A stretch of DNA of 6,219 bases from Trueperaceae bacterium (GTDB lineage Bacteria; Deinococcota; Deinococci; Deinococcales; Trueperaceae), in assembly GCA_007122815.1 (NCBI GenBank), contig SKSV01000005.1, positions 1 to 6,219 of the forward strand. The letters run 5' to 3'. The notes beneath the pieces are model-generated. The model did no database searches. It had not been told where the DNA came from and saw only the letters and a program-made list of their open reading frames with translations. The translations under genes and the position numbers were made by a program. Positions 6,081-6,219 of the stretch are shown piece by piece. The stretch's first letter is position 1. Each line of letters begins with the position of its first letter.

Positions 6081-6122
6081 GACGCGGGTAGCTGCCCGGA
6101 CGCGGGTAGCTGCCCGGACGCG
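6081..6122 (+). repeat. Tandem 18-bp repeat, each unit a potential hairpin
   Basis: Two identical copies of GACGCGGGTAGCTGCCCG lie at 6081-6098 and 6099-6116, followed by a partial third (GACGCG, 6117-6122). Inside each unit CGGG-TAGCTG-CCCG can fold into a 4-5 bp stem. The repeat begins 4 nt after the cstB stop. No U-tract follows, so a classic intrinsic terminator is not supported; a 3' mRNA-protecting or Rho-related element, or simple slippage, is possible. Confidence 0.8.
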
Positions 6123-6132
6123 CGCGAGCATC

Positions 6133-6166
6133 GAGGTAGACCTCTGCCGCGTCCGCCCGCTACACT
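6133..6166 (+). promoter_or_regulatory. Possible promoter with overlapping palindrome for a gene beyond the window
   Basis: TAGACC (6137-6142, 4 of 6 to the -35 consensus) lies 18 bp before TACACT (6161-6166, TAnnnT-type -10). The inverted repeat GAGGT-AG-ACCTC (6133-6144) covers the -35. No start codon with a ribosome-binding site is seen before the window ends, so the target gene is unknown. Confidence 0.3.
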
Positions 6167-6219
6167 CGCCCTTCACCAGCGCCGCGCTCGACACGCCAGC
6201 GCAGACTGCCGGCGGCCCG

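Noticed and set aside
1..6219. tRNA, rRNA, CRISPR array, transposase or phage genes
   Set aside because: No cloverleaf, spacer-repeat pattern, inverted terminal repeats or integrase/transposase motifs were seen. The only direct repeats are the transporter remnant and the 18-bp tandem units.

Overview
The window is GC-rich bacterial DNA with dense, short-spaced genes. The protein set would suit several phyla. The GC content, the gene style and the two-gene YeeE plus sqr/cstB sulfur set make a Deinococcota relative (for example Trueperaceae) a reasonable guess, but this is inference only.

Layout. The left part is on the minus strand. It holds the 5' portion of an NAD-dependent epimerase/SDR-type gene that runs off the left edge (1-349), a complete RhlE-type DEAD-box RNA helicase (397-1782), and a two-gene YeeE/YedE-family sulfur-compound membrane transporter (first gene 2373-2945, second gene 1907-2368, 4 nt apart). 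A decayed, internally deleted second copy of the transporter pair follows at about 3045-3224. The right part is on the plus strand. It holds a type II-like sulfide:quinone oxidoreductase (sqr, 3346-4563) and a CstB-like three-domain persulfide dioxygenase/rhodanese (4644-6077). The last 140 bases carry a tandem 18-bp hairpin repeat and a possible promoter for a gene outside the window.

How the genes fit together. SQR would oxidise sulfide to persulfide/polysulfide and pass electrons to the quinone pool. The CstB-like enzyme would turn the persulfide into thiosulfate. The YeeE-type membrane pair would move thiosulfate or a related sulfur species across the membrane. Both sqr and cstB are preceded by a 17-bp inverted repeat ATACCC-N5-GGGTAT lying in the core promoter. 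It resembles the operators of the CsoR/CstR repressor family, and CstR controls the sulfide-detoxification operon in Staphylococcus aureus. No cstR/csoR gene lies in this window. The most interesting points are this apparent two-site, persulfide-responsive regulon and the remnant of a second transporter copy next to it.
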